Source: Hyphochytrium catenoides (Eukaryota > Sar > Hyphochytriomycetes > Hyphochytriales > Hyphochytriaceae). From it: DNA of 64,000 bases. Below, in pieces: positions 1 to 9,633 of this stretch (position 1 is its first letter; each line of letters begins with the position of its first letter). The translations under genes were made by a program, and so were the position numbers. The stretch spans positions 1 to 64,000 of the forward strand of contig FLMG01004137.1 in the NCBI GenBank assembly GCA_900088475.1, in the 5' to 3' direction. Below the pieces are notes generated by a model, which had not been told where the DNA came from, did no database searches, and was given only the letters and a program-made list of their open reading frames with translations.

Positions 1-2613
1 CAGGGGCCAGATACTATTATTGCTTCCCTGCATTCTATCAAGACCCAGCGACAACGCCATCAACCAACAAAGAAGCCCAAGTAATTTGGATCTGTGCAGG
101 CTCTTGCTTTCTTCTCCGACTGAAGAAGGTCTGATGAGCTGAAGTGGGTAGTTTCCCTGATGTTATTTTTCAGAGGCGAGTGTTGATGCAAGAGATCTAC
201 TGTGTACGACGACGAAGATTTTCTTCCTCAAGAAGAGTCACACTGGACAACATATGACATGCTTCTCTCCAAAGAATGAAGATAATTAAAGAGAACGATC
301 ACTAGTCAGCATAATATGGCGTATCGATACTTGTGGGCCCTTTCTTTCTTGCTTCTGTCTTCATCAGCTATAGCCAGCCTACCTGATGGAGCAGAAGTGA
401 ACTTATAGTTCTGAGACCATCAGACATGGGCCATGCCCCGCTGTCCCCCGGTGGAGCTATAGATACGGTACTGGCAAGACAGAGAAGTGATGTATCACTG
501 GCTACTTGGGCTGTTGCCGATGGGCAGCCCGTAAGCATTTGTGGTTCATCTAGCACAAAGAGAAGAAGGTGCCTATGCACTGAAAATGAGCTCCCATCTT
601 CCTGCTCTCGGCATTTCAGTTTCTCCCCCCACATGTCTCCTTCCTTTCTTCGACAAAACTTATTATACTTACTTCCCAGAAGAGGCAGTAGATAATAACA
701 GCTGAAGAGGTGCGGTGGAGTGCGCAGGAAAAGTAAAGAGAGCCATGTACTAGCTGTTTCTTGGCCCTTCCTCTGTGAAGCTTTGTGTGGACGAATATTT
801 TGCAGTTGCACAAAGAGCAAGAAGGAGTGATCGAGGGAGGAGCCGGCGACGCGACACAACCTGTGAAGTCCGACCGATTTTTATGTTTGATCGTGGGTTA
901 CAAACTACACGGCAAAGAGGATCATCACTGCTGCTGCCGCTCACGCACAGTTCAATTAGAGAATAGCTTACGTGTTGCTAGTGGAACCTTTTTACCTTAC
1001 GGAGGAGAGGATTCCTACCATAGCAACATCTTCCTGTAGAACCTGCCATCACTCGACCCACAGGCAAACAAGGCTCAACGGCACCAAAGCTGACAGTGGA
1101 ACAACAGCACAAATTCAGAATAGCAGGCTCTTCCCAGATGAAGTAGTGACAGTGTACAGAAGCAAAGGAGCAAAGGGACAATGCAGGTTGTAAGAGAGGG
1201 AAGAAGCGAAGGTTAGAGAGGTGGAAAGAGGGAAAGGCGAGAGATAATACGTAGAAGGGAGGTCACAGGAATAAGAGGAGGGAGACAGAGAGGACCACAA
1301 GAACGAGACAGAGAGAGACAGTTCGGCAGTTGTCAATAGGCTTGGATGGCGTCCCTCACAATCAGAACCTCTTCTCCTCCTTTACTAGAGAGCACAGCAT
1401 CTCTCTGAGGAAGGACAGACCACACTGGGCCTTACCTCCCACATAGATAGAGCACGGTGGAGCAATTATGGGGAGAATATGCGTCATACAGGGTCAATGA
1501 GTTTACAGCGAGGAATAAGTATAGGTAAGCTGCGCCGCCTTCCGTTTGTTGATGGGAAGGAAATGCCTGTCATTTGTAATATGGTCCGACGGACCAAATA
1601 GCCGGCCAAAAGGGCATACAATGGAAAAAGGGATCACGCCATAGTTAAGCTTATACTCGTAGTACTTATTAGTACCTATAAGGTCTGGTACTATTACTGG
1701 AGAAATTATTATCGGACTTCATCTTACCTCAATAACCTTAGCAGTCATTAGTGCCGTGGCATTCCTAACCTAAACCCTGTCCAGTATTTTGCTGTTGCAG
1801 AATAGAAGGCGCTAACCTTGGCCTAAGACGCATCTGTGTTGCGTGCCCTCCCCAATTCCTTTGGACTCCCCGAACTTTTCTTGGGCAGGCAGAGGTATCA
1901 CGATTTTTACTCAGATTTGGCGCATGGGTAACCAGAAGACACTGTGTCTTGCATAGTGCCTTGGCTAGTCATAGGAGCCGTTTCGGGTTGGCTGATGATG
2001 GCCGACCAAGGGCTCCCCAGAGCTCAAGAAGGCCAGGGACACAAGAGAAGAGCGATGGAGGAGGGAAGAAAGAGGGTTGAGGCAGACTGAGACAATTTGA
2101 TGGTATGATAATAGGATCTGGACTATGAAGGGAACGCTGTTGAGAGTGAGAAGAAGAGGAAGAGAGACCAGGCTACTAATGATGCTTGTGATGAATCGTA
2201 TGAGTCTATTATTAGACTCAGAAGCATCAGTCGTCCTTCAGCACGAGAAGGCGCCTGGTTGTTTATATCTAGCACTGGCTCCTTGCCGTTCGTTCCAGCA
2301 CTCATTACCCATGTTGACAGTGGAGCCAGAAGATCAGTTGTACCTTCCTGCCACATTCGGGCTTGGGCTTCTCATCATCGTTCTAGCAGACTTTTCTAGC
2401 AGTGGACCTGATTGTAATATTCTAGGACCCAAGATTTATTTCTGCCCCTCCTTATTGAGAGATTGAAGAGGAGGATCAGCACTGCAATATTTTGCATCAA
2501 GCTCACAACTCAATCTGCTGGAAGAGTGGCAAACCCCTTCAGTCACTCTTTCTTCTGTAGCAGTCCTTCCACTCATCTGCCGCCAACACATTCCAGCCCA
2601 AGTATTCCCACAC
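1..2613. other. Stretch without a recognisable gene
   Basis: Only short overlapping open frames are present, on both strands. None has a recognisable domain, a consistent splice pattern or protein-like composition. A purine-rich, low-complexity tract runs from about 1190 to 1325. The last few hundred bases presumably hold the promoter or 5' leader of the PH-domain gene that follows. A 3' end of a gene from outside the window could lie at the left edge, but nothing supports one. Confidence 0.5.
1190..1325. repeat. Purine-rich low-complexity tract
   Basis: About 135 bases are made almost only of A and G on the plus strand (GAGA, GGAAG and AGAGA runs). It is a simple-sequence tract, not a gene. 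A similar but weaker purine-rich tract lies at about 4090-4180. No function is implied. Confidence 0.55.
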
Positions 2614-2688
2614 TTGGGCACGGTTGCTGTTGACTCTTCCACCCACCAAAGGCGCAGTCTTCTTCGCCAATACACCTTAACAAGAACC

Positions 2689-3387
2689 ATGTTGAAGCAA
2701 GGGTACTTACTCTACTATCCCTCTTTGACTGCAGTGCCACAGCAGTATTTCTTTGCGTTAAACGAGGAAGGAAAGCTCAACTACTATGAGTCCGTTGACG
2801 GACCATTCCTCGGCTGTGTTAACCTCTCGGGATGCAAAAATCGGGTAGTGATCCTTACAAACACCGGAGATCACAGCGATCAGTTGTTCAGAGTAGAGAT
2901 TACGCAGATCCTAGATTGTGACGGTCTAAGCTATGAGGTTGGGCAGTCATTCAAGCTTATCTTTGGTGCCGCTAGCGAGGAGTCTCGTGCAACTTGGTGT
3001 GACCTTCTTCTTAACTGGAGGAGAAACTTTTTCAGCGCTGAGGATGCCGAGCTAGACGAGGACGAATGTAGGAGGGAGTACACGAAACTCCGCAGCATTC
3101 TTAAGGGCATCGAGTGCAGTAATGACCCTGCCATGGACAGCCCGAAGGTTCACAGGAAGGCATCTGCAGCGGTTCAGGAACCCGTAGTGAAAAAAGCGGT
3201 CAGTACTGGCAAGCTCTCCTCGGCTGCTGCCAAAAACGTTACGATGGACAAGAGTCTGCCATCCAGTATGTACACATTTCTCAAGACAGGGTCGAAAACA
3301 TTTTCGAAGAAAAACCCTTTCTCCTTCACCAACATCGTGGAGAAGTCTTTCCAGACAAATGCAGGAACCTCAAGCATTATGGTGTAG
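2689..3387 (+). CDS. PH-domain protein
   Basis: One uninterrupted frame. I chose the ATG at 2689 (232 residues) because the PH fold begins right after it; an in-frame ATG at 2614 would add 25 residues. Residues 1-115 read as a pleckstrin-homology domain: an opening strand (KQGYLLYY), a strand with QYFFAL, an alternating beta pattern, and a closing helix with the conserved tryptophan (RATWCDLLLNW). PH domains usually bind phosphoinositides or protein partners at membranes. The remaining ~115 residues are Ser/Lys-rich and probably disordered, with no catalytic domain. It has no introns, unlike most of its neighbours. I infer a membrane-binding adaptor; the exact family is not identifiable. Confidence is high for a real gene and moderate for the PH assignment. 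Confidence 0.75.
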   Translation: MLKQGYLLYYPSLTAVPQQYFFALNEEGKLNYYESVDGPFLGCVNLSGCKNRVVILTNTGDHSDQLFRVEITQILDCDGLSYEVGQSFKLIFGAASEESRATWCDLLLNWRRNFFSAEDAELDEDECRREYTKLRSILKGIECSNDPAMDSPKVHRKASAAVQEPVVKKAVSTGKLSSAAAKNVTMDKSLPSSMYTFLKTGSKTFSKKNPFSFTNIVEKSFQTNAGTSSIMV

Positions 3388-4533
3388 TGTCTTTTGTTGG
3401 TCCGCCAGCTATTTATGGTGATGTGTGGCATCTACAGGTGTCCTTCCGCACGGGTGGTTTACCTGCAGTTCTTTATTAGTGCTGCATTGGTGAGACCAAG
3501 GCCCAAGGCTCTTAATTATGCACGGATGGGTATGATATGAATGCCCATGGAGCCGAAGAAGCAGGGGCTTCCAACAATGTCGGTTAGTCTTTTTCCTTAG
3601 TGTGTAGTTGTGTCATTCCTCCCTTTGACGTGAAGCACCAGGAAATATCATCAGTGTGCGACTTATTTATTATAGGAAGGTTAGGATCATATCCAGGCTG
3701 GCTTTTTATAGTTTGCTGCAACAAATGGAAGACCTAGTAATGAACGTATAAACAAAGCTTTCCTCCTCCTTCTGCTGGCTGTTGATATCACTGGTGGGTA
3801 CCTCTTTATCTTCATCAACGTCCATCATCAAAAGTAACGTACTTTGGGAACTATGGCCAAAATCTCAATAGGAGAATGATAAGATAAGAAGCAGCTGGCT
3901 CGTTGTCCTGCTTCATTTGCCTTGCTCAAGAACCACTACATACTGGGCAGGTGTTGCCTTGTTACTTTATTTACGCCTTCTCTTTTACCTCGTAGTAGAG
4001 CACCAGAAATTGCCATTTTACTTTAAAAAAATAGATTGCTTTGACTTCCATTTTTTCTGACATGTACGTCCTGTCGGTTATACAATAATTGATGAGAAGA
4101 GAGGAAGAAGAAAGAGGATAATGGAAGAAACGATGATGAGATATAGAACTCGGGGGAAAGAAGAAAGAAGAGAGGGTGCGAGAATGAGGTATTGGACTCG
4201 CTCTGCAGCTTGTCCTCCTCTGTAAATACTGTGACATGAACATGAAGAAGAAGCAGCAGCCAGAAGAGCATGCAAAAAACCAAACACGAATACGAATCAT
4301 GAGGCCTGAAGTCCGCCAGCACCTGAGATTGACCCTCTGGGACAGTACTAACTCGACAGGGTGAACTACAGTAAGAAGGAAAACTACCATCTCATGCACT
4401 GTTGCAGGTTGATGACTGATGACGCAGTCTGTCCTCTGTTATTACTCGTAGCTGTCCTCGTACGAACCTCGTACACAAATGAATAGCATCGGTTAGCGGC
4501 TACCAAATCAAGCCAGAAAAAATGAAAAAAGAT
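3388..4533. other. Intergenic stretch, no gene seen
   Basis: Between the PH-domain gene and the initiator tRNA. The open frames here arise from AG/CT-rich low-complexity DNA at about 4080-4240 and show no domain. It presumably holds the 3' end of the PH-domain transcript. Confidence 0.5.
4525..4530 (-). terminator. RNA polymerase III terminator of tRNA-iMet
   Basis: A run of six A on the plus strand, hence T6 in the transcribed strand, lies 3 bases after the discriminator base of the minus-strand tRNA. This is the standard Pol III stop signal. Confidence 0.85.
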
Positions 4534-4605
4534 TAGCTGAGCACGGTTTCGATCCGTGGACCTGTGGGTTATGGGCCCACCACGCTTCCTCTGCGCCACT
4601 CAGCT
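4534..4605 (-). tRNA. Initiator tRNA-Met (anticodon CAU)
   Basis: A 72-base cloverleaf on the minus strand. The acceptor arms AGCTGAG and CTCAGCT pair perfectly and are followed by discriminator A at 4534. The anticodon CAT sits at 4573-4571, inside a loop flanked by the three G:C pairs (GGG/CCC) typical of initiators. The first pair is A1:U72, and the T arm reads GGATCGAAACC, with A instead of T at position 54. These are the eukaryotic initiator features that separate it from elongator tRNA-Met. No intron and no encoded CCA. It delivers the first methionine in cytosolic translation. No other tRNA lies nearby. The Pol III terminator follows immediately. Confidence 0.96.
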
Positions 4606-4948
4606 GCTGCTGTTGATAAGAGAAGGAAGGCGGATACATATAAGCTGAAAAGTCCCGAGAGTATTGACCACTCCGGTGACGGTCTTTCAAGCCTTTATTA
4701 CTCGTACAAAGGAAACTCTTCCATCGCACAGTGATGAACAGCTCCTCGGCAGCCAGAAACCACCATCATTGCTGATGTCAAGAAATTCATCGTCGCCGCC
4801 CAACTCGTCGCCTACTCCTCGTTGCTCCTCTCTGTTGCCGTCCTCTTCCTCCTGCTCCTCGTCTTTTGGGGCAGTTAGATGAGGACCAGAGACCGTAGCA
4901 GCATCGGCTCTTACTACTATGCCATCGGCCTGGTTCAGACGGCAACAT

Positions 4949-5629
4949 TTATTCACCGACGATACACTTGCTCGAGGCATTTCTAGCAAGTCCGGCCTTC
5001 TCATCATCGCTAACCTTGAACTCGGTCGGCACTGCAAATACCACTGGTGTGGATGCTGTGATGCGCTTCGAGCCCGTACTTCCAGACAATCTGCCCATCG
5101 TTGGCAGTCCTTTTCCCGTTCTCCGGCTTCAGATGAGCACACTCTGGGCAGCGCACTGGAAGATTAGTGGAAGCATCGCCATGGCAGACCTCTGAACAGC
5201 CCCGTAGGAGAGCTTGTCGTACCGCCAGAAGCATGAGCTCTCGAGTTTGACGTTAGGCTTCTTGTTCTTGCCCTTTATTACAAAGAGCGAGAGCTGCTGA
5301 CACCTGATATCGCTGTCTACGCCACAGAAGCCGCAGACCTTCTCCAGCTTAGCCCCCTTGACATAGTCCTTATCTAGTATATGAGCTGCTACGTGAGGCC
5401 TTAATTCCTTTCGCAACCACTGAGAAGAGCAAAAACGGCAAACAACGCTTTCCGTTCCCCTGGTCCCTGCTGCTAGGGAAGGCGATCCTACCTCCTTGGT
5501 AAGTGAAACGGCTGGTGGGCGACCTCTCTTCTTGTCAACCCCCGGAAGCCGTCCGACGCCAGCGAAGAGCAGAGCTTGGAGAGATGCCGATGGAGACGAG
5601 ATCATCTGCTTCTTCTGCTGCTGCCGCAA
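4949..5629 (-). pseudogene. Decayed zinc-finger/AT-hook gene with two frameshifts
   Basis: Three minus-strand frames line up as one protein. Frame 1 (5629 to about 5165) has an AT-hook (KKRGRPP), a C2H2-like finger (VCRFC then HVAAH) and a second Cys cluster (VCGFCGV). Frame 2 (about 5170 to 5045) carries LPVRCPEC and VWKYGLEAH, the C-terminal Cys-His motif of the same kind of domain. Frame 3 (about 5050 to 4949) reads EFKVSDDEKAGLARN and then stops. No GT-AG intron of plausible length joins the frames, so at least two frameshifts are needed. An acidic stretch in yet another frame (about 4850-4780) may once have been the tail. From memory, such modules are common in expanded fungal families of unknown function. 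It is either a recent pseudogene or a site of sequencing error. An intact copy elsewhere in the genome is likely. Confidence 0.6.
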
Positions 5630-5876
5630 ATGAAGCTGCTACCACTACCTGGGTTTTCTCGAATGTGCCCTTAGCTGGCGTTCGGACTTACTTCAACTCA
5701 GATGAGATGATCACAGCATCCCTTTCTACGAATGGGCCAAATCATCCCAAATTCCTTCAGCTAAAGCACAAGCAGTTGCCAGCTCAATCCTTGATGGAGC
5801 AATCGTCATTGCTTCTTACTTCTAAAAAGTACCTAGGTGCCAAAATCCTTCTGACTGGAACACCTTGTCTCGTTCT

Positions 5877-6130
5877 ACCTCTGGAGCGAGCATTCCTAAT
5901 GGAATTCTAGAACACTTTAGTCAAGCCTCTTTCCATCCGCAGCTCTCCTACGATGGTATGCGAGCATCGTCGGGTTACCTCTGGAGCGAGCATCGTAATC
6001 TATGTTAGTCAAGCTTCTTTCCATCGTTGCAACTCTCCTACGATTGTAGGCGAGCATCGTTATCTGGTTACCTCTGGAGCGAGCATCGTAATGTAGTAGA
6101 ACTATGCTAGTCAAGCTCCTTGCCATCTTT
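5877..6130. repeat. Three-unit tandem repeat, period about 93-100 bp
   Basis: The phrase ACCTCTGGAGCGAGCAT recurs at 5877, 5977 and 6070. In each unit it is followed by a GTCAAGC..CTTxCCATC block, and in the first two by CTCTCCTACGAT. Units are diverged, and the last is partial. It lies between the decayed zinc-finger gene and the probable retroelement relic. Confidence 0.8.
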
Positions 6131-6684
6131 GCAAAATCCTACTACAGCTCGGCGATGAATAAGAGTACCTCTTGTTGGCCTACCCGAGAGCATTGTTCGA
6201 TGGAGGTATGACTCTTGTTCATAGAACACACCACTAGGAAAGTCTTTAATGAGGAGAAGGTCTTGGTGGATAGTCCTAAGAGGCCTACTCGTACCAGTAA
6301 TCAACCTAAAAGGTCTCTGCAACTGATTTGTCTCATACGGCGGATGACATAACCTCGCGCTTGCTGCAAAGTTTGGAGAAAGAACTGCAGAGCAGTCTTC
6401 CATGTCAGAATGGACTTCATGTTGCAGCCAACCGAAGGCTGATATTTTTGAAGTACCCTGCTTCCAAAAGCGAGCTGTAAGCGACAAATGGGGCAAGCTT
6501 ATAGGGTCAACAGGTACAGGACAAGGCTACCGAAGGGTTTGATATGGTACTTAATATAGTTTAGGAAGACTGAAGTATCGGCTAACAGTTGACCGTAAGC
6601 TCGGTAGTTGATGGCCAGGCAGAAAGCAGTCTCCAGTAGGGCTATAGTGCGCAAGTTCATGTGGGCACAGGATATATCACACAA
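6107..6684 (-). mobile_element. Possible Ty3/gypsy-like polymerase relic
   Basis: Two adjoining minus-strand frames (6684-6499 and 6496-6107) faintly follow the order at the end of an LTR-retrotransposon reverse transcriptase and the start of its RNase H. The first has SVFLNYIKYHIKPFGSL, where the family has a FLG-x-NYYR-x-FI stretch. The second has a tryptophan after a basic stretch (SAFGW), then LCHPPY and RPFRLITGTS, where the family has P..L..P......PF.L.TDAS. The catalytic Asp of RNase H is not preserved and the frame is broken. No LTRs were found. The decayed zinc-finger gene and tandem repeat beside it fit a small transposon graveyard. The call rests on weak similarity judged by eye. 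Confidence 0.3.
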
Positions 6685-6717
6685 GCTTTAGAAAATGATC
6701 TGCCGCCGAGAAGTTGC

Positions 6718-8573
6718 TCAAGAGTTGCGCCAAATGGCGTCTGACATTTTCGCTACATCTATCATCTCTCCGACGTCATGGACCCGGATAAGGTCACATC
6801 CACCAGCGATGGCAGCCGCGCAAGTAGCTGCTGTGCCCATAGTCCTATCCTTGGGATCATCCTTGCCACAGATGGTCCCTATGAACTTTTTCCTTGAGGA
6901 TCCAACCTTATGCAAGAGTTAGAGAAGGCTGAGCGGGGAGATTATATGGAGACTCCTCTCACCATCACACCGGAGCCTTCACTACCCTCGACGAAACGTC
7001 GCATATTCCGAAGTAGCTCCAAGTTTTCCGGTTTTCCTTTTGAAAAGCCTATGTAGAGGGCAATAAGTGGGGCCAGTTGCGTCTGCTGGTCATTGCTCCC
7101 AAGCCTTACCAATGCCCGGATCCGTTAAAATCTGCCATCTGGGTATGCCTGATAATGTCGCTTCCCTTACCCTCTCGTTGACCTCCCGCAACACATCCTC
7201 TACAACGTTCTGGTAGTCCTGCATGACAGAATACACAGCCCCATTAACTAAGAAGATGTCGGTCAGCCACAATATACTGTCGGGGCCTATTCTTCACCTT
7301 CATAGCTTTCATCGTCCTAGCATTGCCTCTCATATGCATCAGGATAATCTTGCAGCATGGGCAAAGCCAATATGAGGACTGTTAGTGGAACAAAGACAGC
7401 TGTAGGAGCACAACGCACCGGAATGCCTAGCTCACGGACAAGACCAAACATCTTCTCGTCGTGCTGGCCAGCTGAAATGTCATTGATAACATTTGCCCCT
7501 GCTTCAATGGCAGCACGTGCCACAGCAGCTTTGGTGGTGTCCACAGAGATTGGTATCGATGAGCTTGTCCGAATGGCGCGGATGGCCGGAACTACTCTGT
7601 TAATCTCCTCTTCCTCGGAGACTTCAATAGCGCCTATTACGTTTTCTACGTTAGCTTCGCATCAATATGGTGCTAGAGAAGATGAATAAGACTGCTAGTT
7701 TTACACCTGGTCGAGATGATTCTCCGCCAAGGTCAATCATGTCGCAGCCTAGTTTTTCCATCTGCAGTGCCATTTTAGCTGCCCGTTCTGTCGTAATGTA
7801 GGCGCCACCGTCACTAAAGCTATCGGGTGTCACGTTAATTACTCCCACCACATAGGTTTTGGCGCCCAAAGTCCAGATAGTTGAGCCAAAGGACACGACA
7901 CGCTGAGGCAGGGGATAAGTGGCTGGCTTTTGTGTCTGAAGTCTCCGATACAGCTCTATTATTGGCTCCTTCAGTACTGGATGCCGTAGCTCTTGGTCTA
8001 AGTCACACAATGGTCGTAGGACGAAGTCTCGTTCAGGTATCAAGGCGTGAGGAACCTTTAGCGGTCCTTCAGGAGTATTGCAGTCTATAACGTCATCGTT
8101 GTAGAATAAAATGTCCAAGTCCACCACGCGAGGTCCATATCTACGGTATAGATAGTTAGGGAATCGTATAACGATGCATCGCGCGCGGTGTTCAAGAAGG
8201 CGTGAGGTACGGTACCTAATGTTTGGCTCCCGTCCTAACTCTACCTCAATCTTCTTTATGGTAGATAACAGCTCTTCCGGGGAAAGACGAGTTACCACGC
8301 GACATGCCGCATTGAGAAATTGAGGTTGATTCTCGACGTATTGGGGTGACGTCTGGTAGAGGCAAGAAGTTTGTTCGACTTGCCCTACCCGAGAACGGAG
8401 GGCTGTTATAGCACTCAGCAAGTGGCGAGCACGATCACCTGTAAATCATCTTTTCCTGTTAGGCATGCGAGCCCAGAGGCAGCATAGTCCTTCTTACCTA
8501 GGTTGCTTCCTAGGGCGAGATAAACAACGTTCTGTTCTCTTCTTCGCATCAGAGTTGTGGTTATTTTAAACAT
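6718..8573 (-). CDS. Bifunctional HPPK-dihydropteroate synthase (folate synthesis)
   Basis: Seven exons join in frame: 8573-8498, 8438-7707, 7633-7419, 7348-7298, 7218-7110, 7048-6963 and 6906-6718, giving about 485 residues. All introns are GT-AG, 56-79 bases long. The N-terminal half is 6-hydroxymethyl-7,8-dihydropterin pyrophosphokinase: LALGSNLGDR split by intron 1, then RVVDLDILFY with the metal-binding aspartates, and PHALIPERDFVLRPL. The C-terminal half is dihydropteroate synthase: INVTPDSFSDGG, GGESSRPG split by intron 2, VDTTKAA, NVINDISAG, LMHMRGNA, TDPGIGFSK and GSSRKKFIG. Together they pyrophosphorylate hydroxymethyl-dihydropterin and condense it with p-aminobenzoate, the sulfonamide target. 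There is no dihydroneopterin aldolase domain, unlike fungal Fol1. The N terminus enters HPPK almost at once (an alternative ATG lies at 8549), so I see no obvious organelle transit peptide. Confidence 0.95.
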
Positions 8574-9633
8574 CAGGGGTCGTCAACTGTGGTAGGTCCG
8601 CTTTCCCTACTTCAGGTGCCAACAAGCCCCAAGCTTACTTGAACAGCATACAATATGACGTTAACCCGACAACGGTGCCAAGACGTTGAATGGAGCTTCT
8701 AGGGCTACATGCTGAATCATTTGTAATAGTTGGAGAACCACTTGCATGGATGGAAGAAAGAAACAGACTGAACAAAGGACGGCCAACGTTTGCTTGCTAG
8801 GCTAAGAGTACCATTGGCACTGTCATAGCGACGCCATGCCCTAGGAACAGCACTACCGTCTGGCCAATAGGTCGCTTTGATGGAGCTTCTTTTGGCAGCT
8901 TCTGATTCTGCTGCCATTGACAGAGAGAGACCTTGGCTCTCTTGATGAAAGAGAGCACCAATCACGAACATCAGAAGAATGCCGCTAACTTGAACAGCGC
9001 TCGGTCATGGGAATGACGAATACTTCGTACCTCTAATGAACGTCATACCTGATGTGTACAAAATCCCGTCCTCTCTCGAGAATAAGTGGCATACTGGTTT
9101 GGCATCATTACACTCATAATCGATAGCCTTAGTCCATCAGAAAGGGCCGCTAACGGTGCAGTCACAGGAGTCGTTACATTGGCCGAGGGCTAGGGCCTGG
9201 CTGTCTTCCTCATGGCCTGGATCCTCTTCCGTTCCTCTCCACTCCTCCTACGCGGCGAGCCTTGTTTCTTATTGAAGGTCAGTCGTTGGATGCCTCGCAC
9301 ACTACTCCTCAGCAGAGCATGAGATGCATGCAGATAGCAAAGGAAAGTCAGGCGTGAGAGTTCGCTCGTCAGGGATGAGGGGTTGAGAGCCCAATTGAAA
9401 TCGCCTACGAAGCTGCCCCTTCGTTACGCTGAGTAGCTCGGTTCGCCAGGATTTAAGAAGCGGCCCCTGGTGTGAAGCTTTCTTCTTGGGCCTGCCCTTT
9501 CTCTTTGGCTACTTTGTCATCATACCTCCCTCTTTGGCGGCTCTGCGAGTCTCCTGGGAGCGGGAAGGCTCCCTCCTCATCCCTCGCGCCAGTATGACTG
9601 CTATGCCAGCTGAAACAGTGTAAGTACAGGGCC
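8574..9633. other. Divergent intergenic region
   Basis: Separates the start of HPPK-DHPS (minus) from the 5-phosphatase (plus), so it should contain both promoters. Only short unconvincing frames are present, for example 8971-8717 on the minus strand. I recognised no clear TATA element or repeat. Confidence 0.5.

Noticed and set aside
368-1336. Several overlapping open frames on both strands of 60-163 codons
   Set aside because: No domain, biased low-complexity composition, no consistent splice partners; expected by chance at this base composition.
2614-2688. Upstream ATG as start of the PH-domain protein
   Set aside because: Possible, but the 25 added residues precede the first PH strand and show no conserved character; kept as an alternative.
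5503-5910. 135-codon plus-strand frame
   Set aside because: Runs antisense to the decayed zinc-finger gene for its first part and has no domain; the Ala/Ser run comes from a GCN repeat.
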